Positions 1 to 7,789 of a DNA stretch of 42,868 nucleotides are shown here, in pieces. Made by a program: the position numbers and the translations under genes. The first letter of the stretch is position 1; each line of letters opens with the position of its first letter. This DNA is from an uncultured Bacilli bacterium (GTDB taxonomy: Bacteria; Bacillota_I; Bacilli_A; RF39; UBA660), in contig CANQGF010000005.1 of the NCBI GenBank assembly GCA_947601485.1, positions 1 to 42,868 on the forward strand. Direction: 5' to 3'. Below the pieces are notes generated by a model, which was given only the letters and a program-made list of their open reading frames with translations, was not told the origin of the DNA and did no database searches.

Positions 1-20
1 TCATATTTTACCTCACCTCC
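1..20 (-). promoter_or_regulatory. RBS and start codon of a gene leaving the window
   Basis: A minus-strand ATG lies at 4-2. It is preceded at 20-11 by GGAGGTGAGG, whose proximal GAGG is 6 nt from the ATG. A protein therefore starts here and runs off the left edge, with only its first codon visible. Upstream at about 34-59 a short imperfect hairpin (arms TAGTAG...AGT and ACT...CTACTA) would lie in its leader. I cannot say what the gene is, and no clear promoter is visible. Confidence 0.55.
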
Positions 21-130
21 GTTTCATTTTAATAGTAGGAAGTTTTACTCCCTCTACTAATATATATCGCGCTTAAAGACCGATTTCCTTCTTTTTGAAT
101 GAAATTTGTTTAAAAAAATTACATCAAAAA

Positions 131-160
131 GAAAAGATATACTTTCAAATATATCTTTTC
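131..160 (-). terminator. Rho-independent terminator of the surface-protein gene
   Basis: The arms at 131-141 and 150-160 form a perfect 11-bp inverted repeat (GAAAAGATATA) around an 8-nt loop. On the minus strand it is followed by TTTTT and later by a second T run. It sits about 50 bp beyond the stop of the minus-strand gene at 208-1773. The stem is AT-rich, so it is not a very strong terminator. Confidence 0.55.
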
Positions 161-207
161 CAGGATTAAGTTTATGATGGTTTTTATGACTTTTCCTTGT
201 CAAGTTA

Positions 208-1773
208 TTAACCTTTAGTTGCTGCACGATAACATTGGAGAGAACTCCCACTTCCAGAATAAGCATACCAACCGGAAGGACAATAATATTCAGAACTTGT
301 CCCCGAGGAAACCGAGCCTGAACTATAACAGTTTTGCCGACATCCGAGGGAGTCTTCAAATTCCAATCCAGTAAGATCACAGACATAGACATTCACGCCA
401 TCAACGTACTTTCGAGCATTACAGTCAACCTCACATTCGCTTTTTTCCTCAAATTCAACACCAGCTGGTTTTTGCTCGCAACTCCCTGATTTACAGCGAA
501 AACATTCCCAAACACCCCTTATAAAAAATTGACATAAAAATGTATATCCCGAGGATTCGCATTGTTGGGCAGCTTCAATTTCGGTAGAATAAGTTCCACC
601 ATCCAAGATACACTTATATCCACTAGATTTACTCGAACAGTTTCCTGTTTTAGCATTATTGCAAGCAGATTCAGCCGCTGATTTAGTACTATAATGAACA
701 CTAGATTCGCTACATGTATAATATGTAGTTGTATTATACCATCCTTTACTTGATGCGCTAGCTTTACATATATATCCTCCAGAGGATGAGCCTTTTTGAG
801 CATCTTGCACTAATTCTTCTCCAGCTGAACAACTATATGCCGCTTCTGTACTTTGGGTTGTACTTACACTATTTGTTGATACTCTTCCTGATGCATCAGT
901 TACTCTTCCTTCAATAGTATACTCTGTTCCATCATTTAGTCCTGTTACTGTACATGTATCTCCAACTTGGGTAAACCACACACCTTTTTCTTTGGCACTA
1001 CATTCATATTTGACTATACCACTTCCTGTCGTTTCATCACTTCCTGTTACATTGACTGTGATACTACTTGTATCTTTACTTTTATATGTTACATTACTTA
1101 CTGTTGGGTTATTTAAATCTAATGTTATGGATGCTTCTTTACCTACTGATATATTATTCGCTTTATCTTTTAGAAAAGCATATTTTGTTTTTTTACCTTC
1201 TGTACTATCTAACACTGGTTCTGTTGGACTGACATTTGTACCACTTACATTTACCCAACTTCCATTACATGAGCTTTGACTTGTACTTATACAATAACTT
1301 ACTACATCACTCGCTGTCCATCCTATGTTGTATGTTACATTTACTTTATGTGTGTAACCACTATTTAAGGTTTCATTATTTTCTTTGGTTCCGGTTATAC
1401 TAAAGGTAGTTACTTCTGGTACATCATCATCTTTGGTAAAATACAAATCACAATATGATGCTTGGGTAGCTTGCAATGTTATTTTACCATCTAAACTTTG
1501 ACTTACGATATTATTAGATATTCCATTATTATTAGAATCAAAACATTTAGTTTTGTCCATATTAAGAATGTAACCTTTAGTAGGAAATGATGTATCATTA
1601 GATATTACATAATTACCGGATGCATCTTGTTTATAAATGGCAAAACTATTCTGTTCCTTTTCTTCACTAATAACGTTAACTTCTTGTTTTTTATTTGGTT
1701 TAATTATTACAAATAATGTTAATACTATTAACAACACAAGAGTTAAATATAAATATTTCTTCTTACTTCTCAT
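208..1773 (-). CDS. Membrane-anchored, Cys-rich surface protein with Ig/FN3-like domains
   Basis: The protein has 521 residues. The start is supported by AGGAG 7 nt upstream. Residues about 6-25 form one hydrophobic segment after KKKYLYL, an uncleaved anchor or signal peptide, so the rest is probably outside the cell. Residues 67-110 carry a cassette ending in YCDLYF, which I associate with surface proteins of uncultured gut Bacilli. Residues about 118-310 look like two Ig- or FN3-type beta domains, the second ending VTGLNDGTEYTIEGRVTDASG. The last about 200 residues are extremely rich in Cys, Ser and Tyr, with small repeats such as YXCXXG. This distal DNA (about 208-620) is visibly richer in G and C than the rest of the gene. 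The gene has its own promoter and three operator-like sites. No enzymatic motif is seen; an adhesin or ligand-binding role is possible but unproven. Confidence 0.7.
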   Translation of the reverse strand: MRSKKKYLYLTLVLLIVLTLFVIIKPNKKQEVNVISEEKEQNSFAIYKQDASGNYVISNDTSFPTKGYILNMDKTKCFDSNNNGISNNIVSQSLDGKITLQATQASYCDLYFTKDDDVPEVTTFSITGTKENNETLNSGYTHKVNVTYNIGWTASDVVSYCISTSQSSCNGSWVNVSGTNVSPTEPVLDSTEGKKTKYAFLKDKANNISVGKEASITLDLNNPTVSNVTYKSKDTSSITVNVTGSDETTGSGIVKYECSAKEKGVWFTQVGDTCTVTGLNDGTEYTIEGRVTDASGRVSTNSVSTTQSTEAAYSCSAGEELVQDAQKGSSSGGYICKASASSKGWYNTTTYYTCSESSVHYSTKSAAESACNNAKTGNCSSKSSGYKCILDGGTYSTEIEAAQQCESSGYTFLCQFFIRGVWECFRCKSGSCEQKPAGVEFEEKSECEVDCNARKYVDGVNVYVCDLTGLEFEDSLGCRQNCYSSGSVSSGTSSEYYCPSGWYAYSGSGSSLQCYRAATKG

Positions 1774-1791
1774 AACTTTACTCCTTTTGCT

Positions 1792-1869
1792 TACATCTAT
1801 TTGGATGTATTATGTAATACTATTTTACATCCATTTAGACTTTAAGTCAATACATCTTATTAGATGTAT
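1792..1869. promoter_or_regulatory. Three operator-like sites between divergent genes
   Basis: Two sites fit TACATC-N6-GATGTA exactly: 1792-1809 and 1851-1868 (the latter extends to a palindrome at 1850-1869). A third, 1826-1843, has an intact left half TACATC and a degenerate right half. Their centres lie 34 and 25 bp apart. One overlaps the -35 of the surface-protein gene, one fills the spacer, and one lies in its early transcribed region. The right-hand site is 30 bp before the XRE gene. The natural reading is autoregulation and control of both genes by the adjacent XRE protein; that link is inference from position. Confidence 0.6.
1822..1850 (-). promoter_or_regulatory. Sigma-70-type promoter of the surface-protein gene
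   Basis: On the minus strand the -35 TTGACT (1850-1845) and -10 TAAAAT (1827-1822) are separated by exactly 17 nt. The start codon at 1773 would follow about 40 nt after transcription begins. The spacer is almost entirely occupied by the central operator-like site (1826-1843), so a bound repressor would block RNA polymerase. Confidence 0.65.
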
Positions 1870-1898
1870 GCAATCATAAAATATGAAAGGAAGTTTAT

Positions 1899-2129
1899 AT
1901 GCAAATATTAAGATTAAAAGAAATAAGAGAAGATCGAGATATTTCTCAAAAAAAACTAGCTGAAATTCTTCACACCACTCAACAACAATATTCAAAATAT
2001 GAATTAGGTGTAAGATTAATACCCATAGATAAATTATGTATTTTAGCTGACTATTATAATGTTAGTTTAGATTATTTAGTATGTCGTACTGATGAAAGAA
2101 AAATGTATCCTAAAAGCAAATTAGACTAA
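1899..2129 (+). CDS. Small XRE/Cro-CI family transcriptional regulator
   Basis: This 76-residue protein is essentially one helix-turn-helix domain. LKEIREDRDISQKKLAEIL forms the first helices, TTQQQYSKYELG the recognition helix and turn, and the closing helices contain LCILADYYNVSLDYLV, a standard HTH_3 ending. There is no effector or peptidase domain, so it resembles compact phage-type or toxin-antitoxin-type repressors. AAAGGAAG lies 5 nt before the ATG. Operator-like palindromes lie immediately upstream, shared with the divergent surface-protein gene, suggesting negative autoregulation. No clear plus-strand promoter could be picked in the gap, and no terminator follows before the flippase gene. 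Confidence 0.85.
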   Translation: MQILRLKEIREDRDISQKKLAEILHTTQQQYSKYELGVRLIPIDKLCILADYYNVSLDYLVCRTDERKMYPKSKLD

Positions 2130-2134
2130 AGGAC

Positions 2135-2164
2135 TTGTAAAATATTGAGAAAATAAAATATAAT
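2135..2164 (+). promoter_or_regulatory. Promoter of the flippase-LemA operon
   Basis: TTGTAA (2135-2140) and a perfect TATAAT (2159-2164) are separated by 18 nt, just after the XRE stop codon and 18 nt before the flippase start. The spacing and the perfect -10 support an independent promoter; readthrough from the XRE gene is also possible. Confidence 0.5.
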
Positions 2165-2181
2165 ATAGTTAAGGTGTAGAA

Positions 2182-3792
2182 ATGAAAAAGAGTGGATTTA
2201 TTGATGGCGCAATAATAGCTATTATAGCAATTTTTTTTACTAAATTTTTAGGTATTATATATGCTATTCCTTTTAACAGTATGGTAGGAAGTTCTGGGGG
2301 AGCTTTATATGGTTATGCATATAATATATATAATTTATTTTTAATAATTTCTAGTGCAGGGATTCCGCTTGCTATGAGTAAACTTGTTAGTGAATTTAAT
2401 GAACAAGGAAAATATCAAGAAAAGAAATTTTTATTTAAATCAACTAATTTTATTATTTTAATATTTTCTATTATTTCTTTCTTAATTTGTTTCTTTTTTG
2501 CTAAAGATTTAGCTACTTTAATAATTGGTAACAAAATAGAAGGTAATACTATTAGTGATGTTACTTATGTTATTAAAGCTATCTCTTTTGCTATTTTAGT
2601 AGTTCCCCTTCTATCGGTATCAAGAGGTTACTTACAAGGTCATGGTTATATTAGTGCTCCATCTATTAGTCAAATTATTGAGCAAATAATAAGAATTATT
2701 GTTGTATTATTAGGTAGTTATTTAGTTTTATATGTTTTTAAATTAGATATTAAAAGTGCTATTGGCGTTGCTTGTTATGCTGCCGCAGTTGGAGCTATCA
2801 TAGCATATATTTATTTAACATTTAAATTATTTAAAATTAAAGATAATAAAAAATATGATAAAGTTTTAAATAAAAATGATAAAATAGTTATTATTAAAAA
2901 GATGATTATTTATGCTATTCCTTTTGTTTTTATAAATATAGCTAATAATTTATATAATACTACTGATATGATTTTATTAAATAGAACCCTTTTTAATATT
3001 GGCTTTAACGGTCATGATATTGATGCCATTAGTAGTGTATTTACTACTTGGGGAGTTAAAATAAATACTATTATCACGAGTATTGCAACAGGACTTGCCA
3101 TTAGTTTAGTACCAAACATTGCTAAAGAAAAAGCTAAAAACAATATAGAAGGTATTAAAAATAGTTTTATTAAAGTAATACAAATATTTCTATATATAGC
3201 ATTACCACTAGCTATCTTTATTAGTATCTTTGCAAGTAAAGTTTGGTTAATTTTCTTTGGAAGTAATAATACCTATGGACCTAGTATTATTAGATATTCC
3301 ATTTTAGTTGCATCATTTGATGCTTTATATATTATGATTAGTAATGGCTTACAAGGATTAGGCAAAACCAAATTAATCTATACATCAGTTATATTAGGTT
3401 TAGGTATTAATTTAGCCTTAGATGTTCCTTTAATGTATTTATTTAATTATTTAAATTTATATCCATATTATGGAGCCATTACGGCTACTTTAATTGGTTA
3501 TATAATATCTTTATTAATTCCATTTATTGCCTTAAAAAAAGAACTAAATTTAGACTATCATATTATATATAATAAATTACCTAAATTAATAATAATTTAT
3601 TTAGTAATGATATTTTTATCTTTAATATCTTGTGTTATAATTAATAATGTTCAAAGTAGATTATTACTAATATTATTAATTGGTATTATAGGATTAATTT
3701 TATTAATAATCTATTATTTATATAATAAAAAAGAATTTAATAATATATTTGGTAAAGATATAGGTAAGAAGTTAAAAAGGGAGGCTAAATAA
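2182..3792 (+). CDS. MurJ/YtgP-SpoVB family lipid II flippase-like membrane protein
   Basis: This is a 536-residue, very hydrophobic protein with about 14 predicted membrane segments. The N-terminal pattern KKSGFIDGAIIAIIAIFFTKFLGIIYAIP and the later SSAGIPLAMSKLVSE are typical of the YtgP/SpoVB branch of the MOP superfamily. That branch includes the Bacillus lipid II flippase and stage V sporulation proteins. The full family length is present. It probably flips undecaprenyl-linked cell-wall precursors, though another polyprenyl-linked saccharide cannot be excluded. AAGGTG lies 5 nt before the ATG. Its TAA directly abuts the ATG of the LemA-like gene, so the two are co-transcribed and probably translationally coupled. 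No sporulation genes are nearby, favouring the housekeeping flippase over SpoVB. Confidence 0.8.
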   Translation: MKKSGFIDGAIIAIIAIFFTKFLGIIYAIPFNSMVGSSGGALYGYAYNIYNLFLIISSAGIPLAMSKLVSEFNEQGKYQEKKFLFKSTNFIILIFSIISFLICFFFAKDLATLIIGNKIEGNTISDVTYVIKAISFAILVVPLLSVSRGYLQGHGYISAPSISQIIEQIIRIIVVLLGSYLVLYVFKLDIKSAIGVACYAAAVGAIIAYIYLTFKLFKIKDNKKYDKVLNKNDKIVIIKKMIIYAIPFVFINIANNLYNTTDMILLNRTLFNIGFNGHDIDAISSVFTTWGVKINTIITSIATGLAISLVPNIAKEKAKNNIEGIKNSFIKVIQIFLYIALPLAIFISIFASKVWLIFFGSNNTYGPSIIRYSILVASFDALYIMISNGLQGLGKTKLIYTSVILGLGINLALDVPLMYLFNYLNLYPYYGAITATLIGYIISLLIPFIALKKELNLDYHIIYNKLPKLIIIYLVMIFLSLISCVIINNVQSRLLLILLIGIIGLILLIIYYLYNKKEFNNIFGKDIGKKLKREAK

Positions 3793-4314
3793 ATGATAAT
3801 AGCACTAGTTATTTTATTATTAATTATATCAATATTAGTTTTTATATATTTTATAGGAATTACTAAATTTAAAAAATATAATACTAAAATAGAACGAGCA
3901 GAAGAAATAATTATTAGCAATTTAGATAAAAAATTAGATACTATTATCGATATAAATACTAATATTAAAAAAATAGATGATAAAAAAGAATATTTAAAAG
4001 AATATATAGAAATAAAGAATAAAAAAATAACCAATATGGAGAAAGATTTAAAATTAGATGAAGCTTCTAAATTAATTAGTAATCTTGCTCGAGATTATAC
4101 TAAATTATCTAAAGATAGTGATTTTAATAAGAAAAGACAAACATTAAGGGAATTAGATGAATTAATTGTATCAGCTAAAAATATTTATAATGAAAATGCT
4201 ATTTTAAATAATAAATTAATAAAATTATTCCCTTATAATATAATAGGTAAAATATCTAATTATAAAGTAGTTACTTTATATAATAATGATAAAACTGAAG
4301 AAAATGAAGAATAA
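3793..4314 (+). CDS. LemA-like membrane protein
   Basis: The 173-residue protein has one N-terminal membrane segment (residues 1-23) followed by a long, highly charged helical region. Near the C-terminus, IYNENAILNNKLIKLFPYNI matches the most conserved LemA stretch (YN..V..YN..I..FP.NI). LemA proteins are anchored with a short outside tail and a helical bundle; their role is unsettled. The first helix lacks the usual W and RR residues of typical LemA, so this is a divergent member. It starts immediately at the flippase stop, with GGGAGG just upstream inside the flippase gene. Its own stop codon lies in the terminator stem. Confidence 0.6.
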   Translation: MIIALVILLLIISILVFIYFIGITKFKKYNTKIERAEEIIISNLDKKLDTIIDINTNIKKIDDKKEYLKEYIEIKNKKITNMEKDLKLDEASKLISNLARDYTKLSKDSDFNKKRQTLRELDELIVSAKNIYNENAILNNKLIKLFPYNIIGKISNYKVVTLYNNDKTEENEE

Positions 4315-4353
4315 AAAAATCTCTTAAGTTATATAAGCTTAAGAGATTTTTTT
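4313..4353. terminator. Bidirectional terminator with a perfect 16-bp stem
   Basis: The arms at 4313-4328 and 4338-4353 are perfectly complementary (core ATCTCTTAAG) with a 9-nt loop and seven A/T on each flank, so it can end transcripts from both sides. It overlaps the stop codon of the LemA-like gene (4312-4314) and the stop codon of ung (4354-4352). Confidence 0.9.
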
Positions 4354-5014
4354 ATTCAATACGCCAATCAATAGGTTTTATGTTATTTTTAATTAAGAAA
4401 TTATTAGTTTTGGAAAAAGGTTTTGAGCCAAAGAAACCATAAGATGCTGAAAAAGGAGAAGGATGAGCAGATTCAATAACTAGATGTTTGGGATTAGTAA
4501 TATATTTCTTTTTTTCTTTAGCAAAGGCTCCCCATAAAATAAAGACAACTGGGGTTTCTTTAGCATTTATTGATTTAATTATGTAATCAGTAAGTAATTC
4601 CCAACCAAGACCACGATGAGAGGCAGGCTTATCTTTTTCTACTGTTAAAACAGCATTAAGCATTAACACTCCCTCTTTAGCCCATTTAGTTAAATCACCT
4701 GATGAAGAAATAGGAATACCTAGATCACTATTTAATTCTTTATAAATATTTTGTAAAGATGGCGGAATTTTAATGCCTTTTTGAACACTAAAAGAAAGTC
4801 CATGGGCTTCTCCTTCACCATGATATGGATCTTGACCCACAATAACAACTTTAACATTTTCATAACTAGTTAATTTTAAAGCATTAAAAATTAAATTTTT
4901 AGGGGGATAACAAATAGTTTCATTATATTTATTATTAACTACTTGTAAAAATTTTTTAAAGCCCTCACTTTCTTCAATTACTTTTAAAATATTATCCCAA
5001 TCATTTCCAATCAT
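4352..5014 (-). CDS. ung: Uracil-DNA glycosylase
   Basis: The 220-residue protein matches family 1 uracil-DNA glycosylases, which excise uracil from DNA to start base-excision repair. It has the water-activating motif GQDPYHGEGEAHGLSFSV near residue 60-80, LLMLNAVLTVE-like sequence in the middle (VLMLNAVLTVEKDKP) and the DNA-intercalating loop HPSPFSA near residue 185. Length is normal. AGGAG 6 nt before the start overlaps the end of rlmH, so it is the last gene of the rplI-dnaB-M23-walJ-rlmH-ung run. It ends in the shared terminator. Confidence 0.97.
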   Translation of the reverse strand: MIGNDWDNILKVIEESEGFKKFLQVVNNKYNETICYPPKNLIFNALKLTSYENVKVVIVGQDPYHGEGEAHGLSFSVQKGIKIPPSLQNIYKELNSDLGIPISSSGDLTKWAKEGVLMLNAVLTVEKDKPASHRGLGWELLTDYIIKSINAKETPVVFILWGAFAKEKKKYITNPKHLVIESAHPSPFSASYGFFGSKPFSKTNNFLIKNNIKPIDWRIE

Positions 5015-5023
5015 TTTATACTC

Positions 5024-5461
5024 CTACTTATGATATGATTCATTATTCATTATTTTAAATGAACGATATATTTGCTCTAATAAAATACCTCTAAATAATC
5101 CATGCGGAAAAGTTAGATTAGAAAAGCTAATCTTTTCATGGCATAAATCTAAAATACTTTGATCTAGACCATTAGATCCTCCAATTATAAAAGCAATATT
5201 ACTATGATGAATAAATAATTCTTCTATGTGATGGGAAAAAGATAAACTATCAAAAGTTAATCCATTAATTGATAGAGCAATATTATAATCTTTAGGATTA
5301 ATTACTTTTAATAAATTACTTGTTTCCATTTGAAAATTATCATTATCTTTAACTTCAATAATTTCTAATTTATGATATTTATTTATTCTTTTTTGATAAT
5401 CATTAATTAATTCATTTAAATAATTCTCTTTAATTTTACCAACACATATTATCTTAATCAT
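5024..5461 (-). CDS. rlmH: 23S rRNA (pseudouridine1915-N3)-methyltransferase RlmH
   Basis: This 145-residue SPOUT-class methyltransferase modifies pseudouridine 1915 of helix 69 in 23S rRNA. The start MIKIICVGKIKE, the SAM-site glycine run FIIGGSNGLD and the C-terminal LTFPHGLFRGILLEQIYRSF...YHK are all diagnostic. It is slightly shorter than the usual 155-160 residues because of small internal gaps, but both ends are intact. Its ATG overlaps the walJ stop by 4 nt (ATGA). In Bacillus rlmH also lies at the end of the wal cluster, so the order is ancestral. Confidence 0.96.
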   Translation of the reverse strand: MIKIICVGKIKENYLNELINDYQKRINKYHKLEIIEVKDNDNFQMETSNLLKVINPKDYNIALSINGLTFDSLSFSHHIEELFIHHSNIAFIIGGSNGLDQSILDLCHEKISFSNLTFPHGLFRGILLEQIYRSFKIMNNESYHK

Positions 5462-6222
5462 AAATACATCACTTCGCTAATTTCATTTTGTTTAGCACAT
5501 TCTATATTATCAAAAGAAATTTCATATTCCTTTAAAGTTTTTTTAACGGTTTTTAAAGCTACATCAGGACGATTATTTTCTTCACTCAAGTGCATTAAAT
5601 AGACTTTTTTTGTTTTATCACCAATTAATTTGGATAGATAAAAACCAGTTGCTTCATTTGATAAATGGCCTTCATCACTTAATATTCTTCTTTTAAGCCA
5701 ATCAGGATATGGTCCATGAGTAAGCATTTCAACATCATGATTACTTTCAATAAAATAAATATCACGATTTTTAAGTAAATTAAAATATTTACTTTTAATA
5801 TAACCCGTATCGGTTATTTGTACAAGAGATACACCGTCTTCTTCGATGATGAAATTACGAGATGCCACGGCATCATGGCTTGATTTAATTGCATATATTT
5901 TTAAATCAGAAAAATTAATTTCATCATCGTAGATTTTAATATGTTCATAATTTTGTAAACTTTCTAGGGAGGCAAACATTTCTTTTGGCATACATACTGT
6001 AGCTTTGATACTTTTAATAAAAGTATCTAAAGCCGATATATGATCATTATGGGTATGACTTATTAAAATAATATCAATTTCTTTAGGATCAACCCCAATA
6101 CTTTTTAAAGAATCGGTTATATATTTTTTATTTTTACCCATATCAATTAAAATTTTATGATTTTTGGTTTCTACATAGGTAACATTACCTTTAGAACCAC
6201 TTGCTAATATACAGGCTTTCAT
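5458..6222 (-). CDS. walJ: WalJ/YycJ-type metallo-beta-lactamase-fold hydrolase
   Basis: This 254-residue MBL-fold protein has the metal motif H56-T-H58-N-D60-H61 and the family start MKACILASGSKGN. A later conserved segment, SNHDVEMLTHGPYP, is typical of YycJ/WalJ, as is the LSEENN ending. WalJ proteins are linked to the WalRK cell-wall system and to coordination of replication with division, and a nuclease activity has been suggested. Here walR, walK, walH and walI are absent from the cluster. The start overlaps the end of the M23 gene by 4 nt and the end overlaps rlmH by 4 nt. Confidence 0.92.
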   Translation of the reverse strand: MKACILASGSKGNVTYVETKNHKILIDMGKNKKYITDSLKSIGVDPKEIDIILISHTHNDHISALDTFIKSIKATVCMPKEMFASLESLQNYEHIKIYDDEINFSDLKIYAIKSSHDAVASRNFIIEEDGVSLVQITDTGYIKSKYFNLLKNRDIYFIESNHDVEMLTHGPYPDWLKRRILSDEGHLSNEATGFYLSKLIGDKTKKVYLMHLSEENNRPDVALKTVKKTLKEYEISFDNIECAKQNEISEVMYL

Positions 6223-7787
6223 TTACGATACAACTCCCATGGATCTCTAAATGTTCCACCATTTATAGGATCCCCAATCGAATAACCAAAGTGTAAGTGA
6301 CGACCAGTTGTTGATCCGCTGTTACCCATGAATCCTAAATAATCACCCATGGAAACCGTATCACCAACTTTAACTAAAACATTTTGTAACAAATGGCCAT
6401 AAAGGGTATAAATATTATTACCATGATTAATAACAACATAATTACCATAACCATGTCCACAACGATCAGAAAGGTGAGATCCAGCATAACTCTTACATGA
6501 TGTATTAACCTCAACTACTACACCATCATTGGCAGCGATAATATGAGAATCAGCTGGTGTACCTGAAATATCCATTCCGTTGTGCATTTTTCCCCAACGC
6601 CATTCGTAATTACTAGTAACAGTATATGGAACTTCAGTGGGCCAAATCCAACCGGAGCCAATGTAGGTTTCTGTTTGTTGACCCCATCCGGTACTTTCTT
6701 GTTGTTTACCTTTGACTACAATACGATCAATTTTTTCTCTAATAACTGTTGGTGTACCAATTAATTCAACATCACTCATAGTTTCACCATTAACTACATT
6801 ATATCTTTTAGTTTGTAAAGATAAGCCCGTAACACCAGGGAATTTTATTTCTTCATAACTTGATGATTTAGATGAATCTCTTTCAATAACTGTACCATAA
6901 GTTTCTTCAGTTTCAGCCATTTCTAAAACGACAGTTGAGAAAGAAATTTCGGGGTTAATTAAGGTAATGTTAACTTTATCACCAATAGTTAAAAGCGCAT
7001 TTTCACTAGTATATTCAGGATTAGCTATTAAAAATTCTTTATTATTTAATTTATTAGCTTTAGCAATGGATGCAATAGTATCTCCTTCTTTAACAGTATA
7101 ACTTTTTTCATCATAATCAAAACCAAATAATAAATCTCTTGTTAATTCATCACTTTTTTCATAAATTTTTTCATTAATGCTAATATATTTTTGCCTTATT
7201 GTTATATCTTCTAAAATATCTAATTTTTCATAAATAGTACCAATCTCATCAAGTGTTTTTTGAGTTCCCTTTAAATAATTTTGATAACTTTCGTCATCAA
7301 CAAATGGTAAAATAAAATCATTTAAAGCATCTTCTAAAACTTTTTTATCTAAAATATAGATACTAAAAGCTTCATGACTATTATCAGTATCGTCATCTTC
7401 ACCTGATGAATTAGTTCCCTCATAAGCTGAAAAAGTAACTTCATAACCTAAAATAGTAAAATCTTGCAATTTCTCAATTTTAGCATATATGTCATCAATA
7501 CTACTAGTATTAGTATTATAAGCATAATTTTCAACTATTTTTAAATTTTCAGGGGGATAAACATTATCAACATGATATTTTTCTTTAATTGAAGATTGTT
7601 TTTCATTAATTATATTATATAATTCATCTTCATTAGTTATTGCCCCGATAACATCACCATTAATATAAATATTATATATATGTTTTACTTCATTATTATA
7701 ATTATCTTTATAGATATTAATTACAAAGTAAAAAGTGATAATTATTAAACAAATAACAAATGTTACTACTTTATCTTTTAACTTCAT
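6219..7787 (-). CDS. Membrane-anchored M23 peptidase with LysM and G5 domains
   Basis: The 522-residue protein probably cuts peptidoglycan cross-links or stem peptides outside the membrane. Residues about 8-25 form an N-terminal membrane segment. Residues 30-215 are an unassigned extracellular region. A LysM wall-binding repeat lies at about 229-275 (YTVKEGDTIASIAKANKL) and a G5-type domain at about 283-360 (ending RIVVKG). The peptidase M23 domain spans about 395-520, with zinc and catalytic residues H402...D406, H465 and H497-L-H499. All catalytic positions are present. It starts 2 bp after the dnaB stop and overlaps walJ, so it is embedded in the dnaB-walJ operon where Bacillus has purA and walRKHI. 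Confidence 0.93.
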   Translation of the reverse strand: MKLKDKVVTFVICLIIITFYFVINIYKDNYNNEVKHIYNIYINGDVIGAITNEDELYNIINEKQSSIKEKYHVDNVYPPENLKIVENYAYNTNTSSIDDIYAKIEKLQDFTILGYEVTFSAYEGTNSSGEDDDTDNSHEAFSIYILDKKVLEDALNDFILPFVDDESYQNYLKGTQKTLDEIGTIYEKLDILEDITIRQKYISINEKIYEKSDELTRDLLFGFDYDEKSYTVKEGDTIASIAKANKLNNKEFLIANPEYTSENALLTIGDKVNITLINPEISFSTVVLEMAETEETYGTVIERDSSKSSSYEEIKFPGVTGLSLQTKRYNVVNGETMSDVELIGTPTVIREKIDRIVVKGKQQESTGWGQQTETYIGSGWIWPTEVPYTVTSNYEWRWGKMHNGMDISGTPADSHIIAANDGVVVEVNTSCKSYAGSHLSDRCGHGYGNYVVINHGNNIYTLYGHLLQNVLVKVGDTVSMGDYLGFMGNSGSTTGRHLHFGYSIGDPINGGTFRDPWELYRK

Positions 7788-7789
7788 TT

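Noticed and set aside
57-392. Minus-strand frame of 111 codons
   Set aside because: It overlaps the end of the surface-protein gene in another frame and crosses its terminator hairpin; no RBS and implausible composition.
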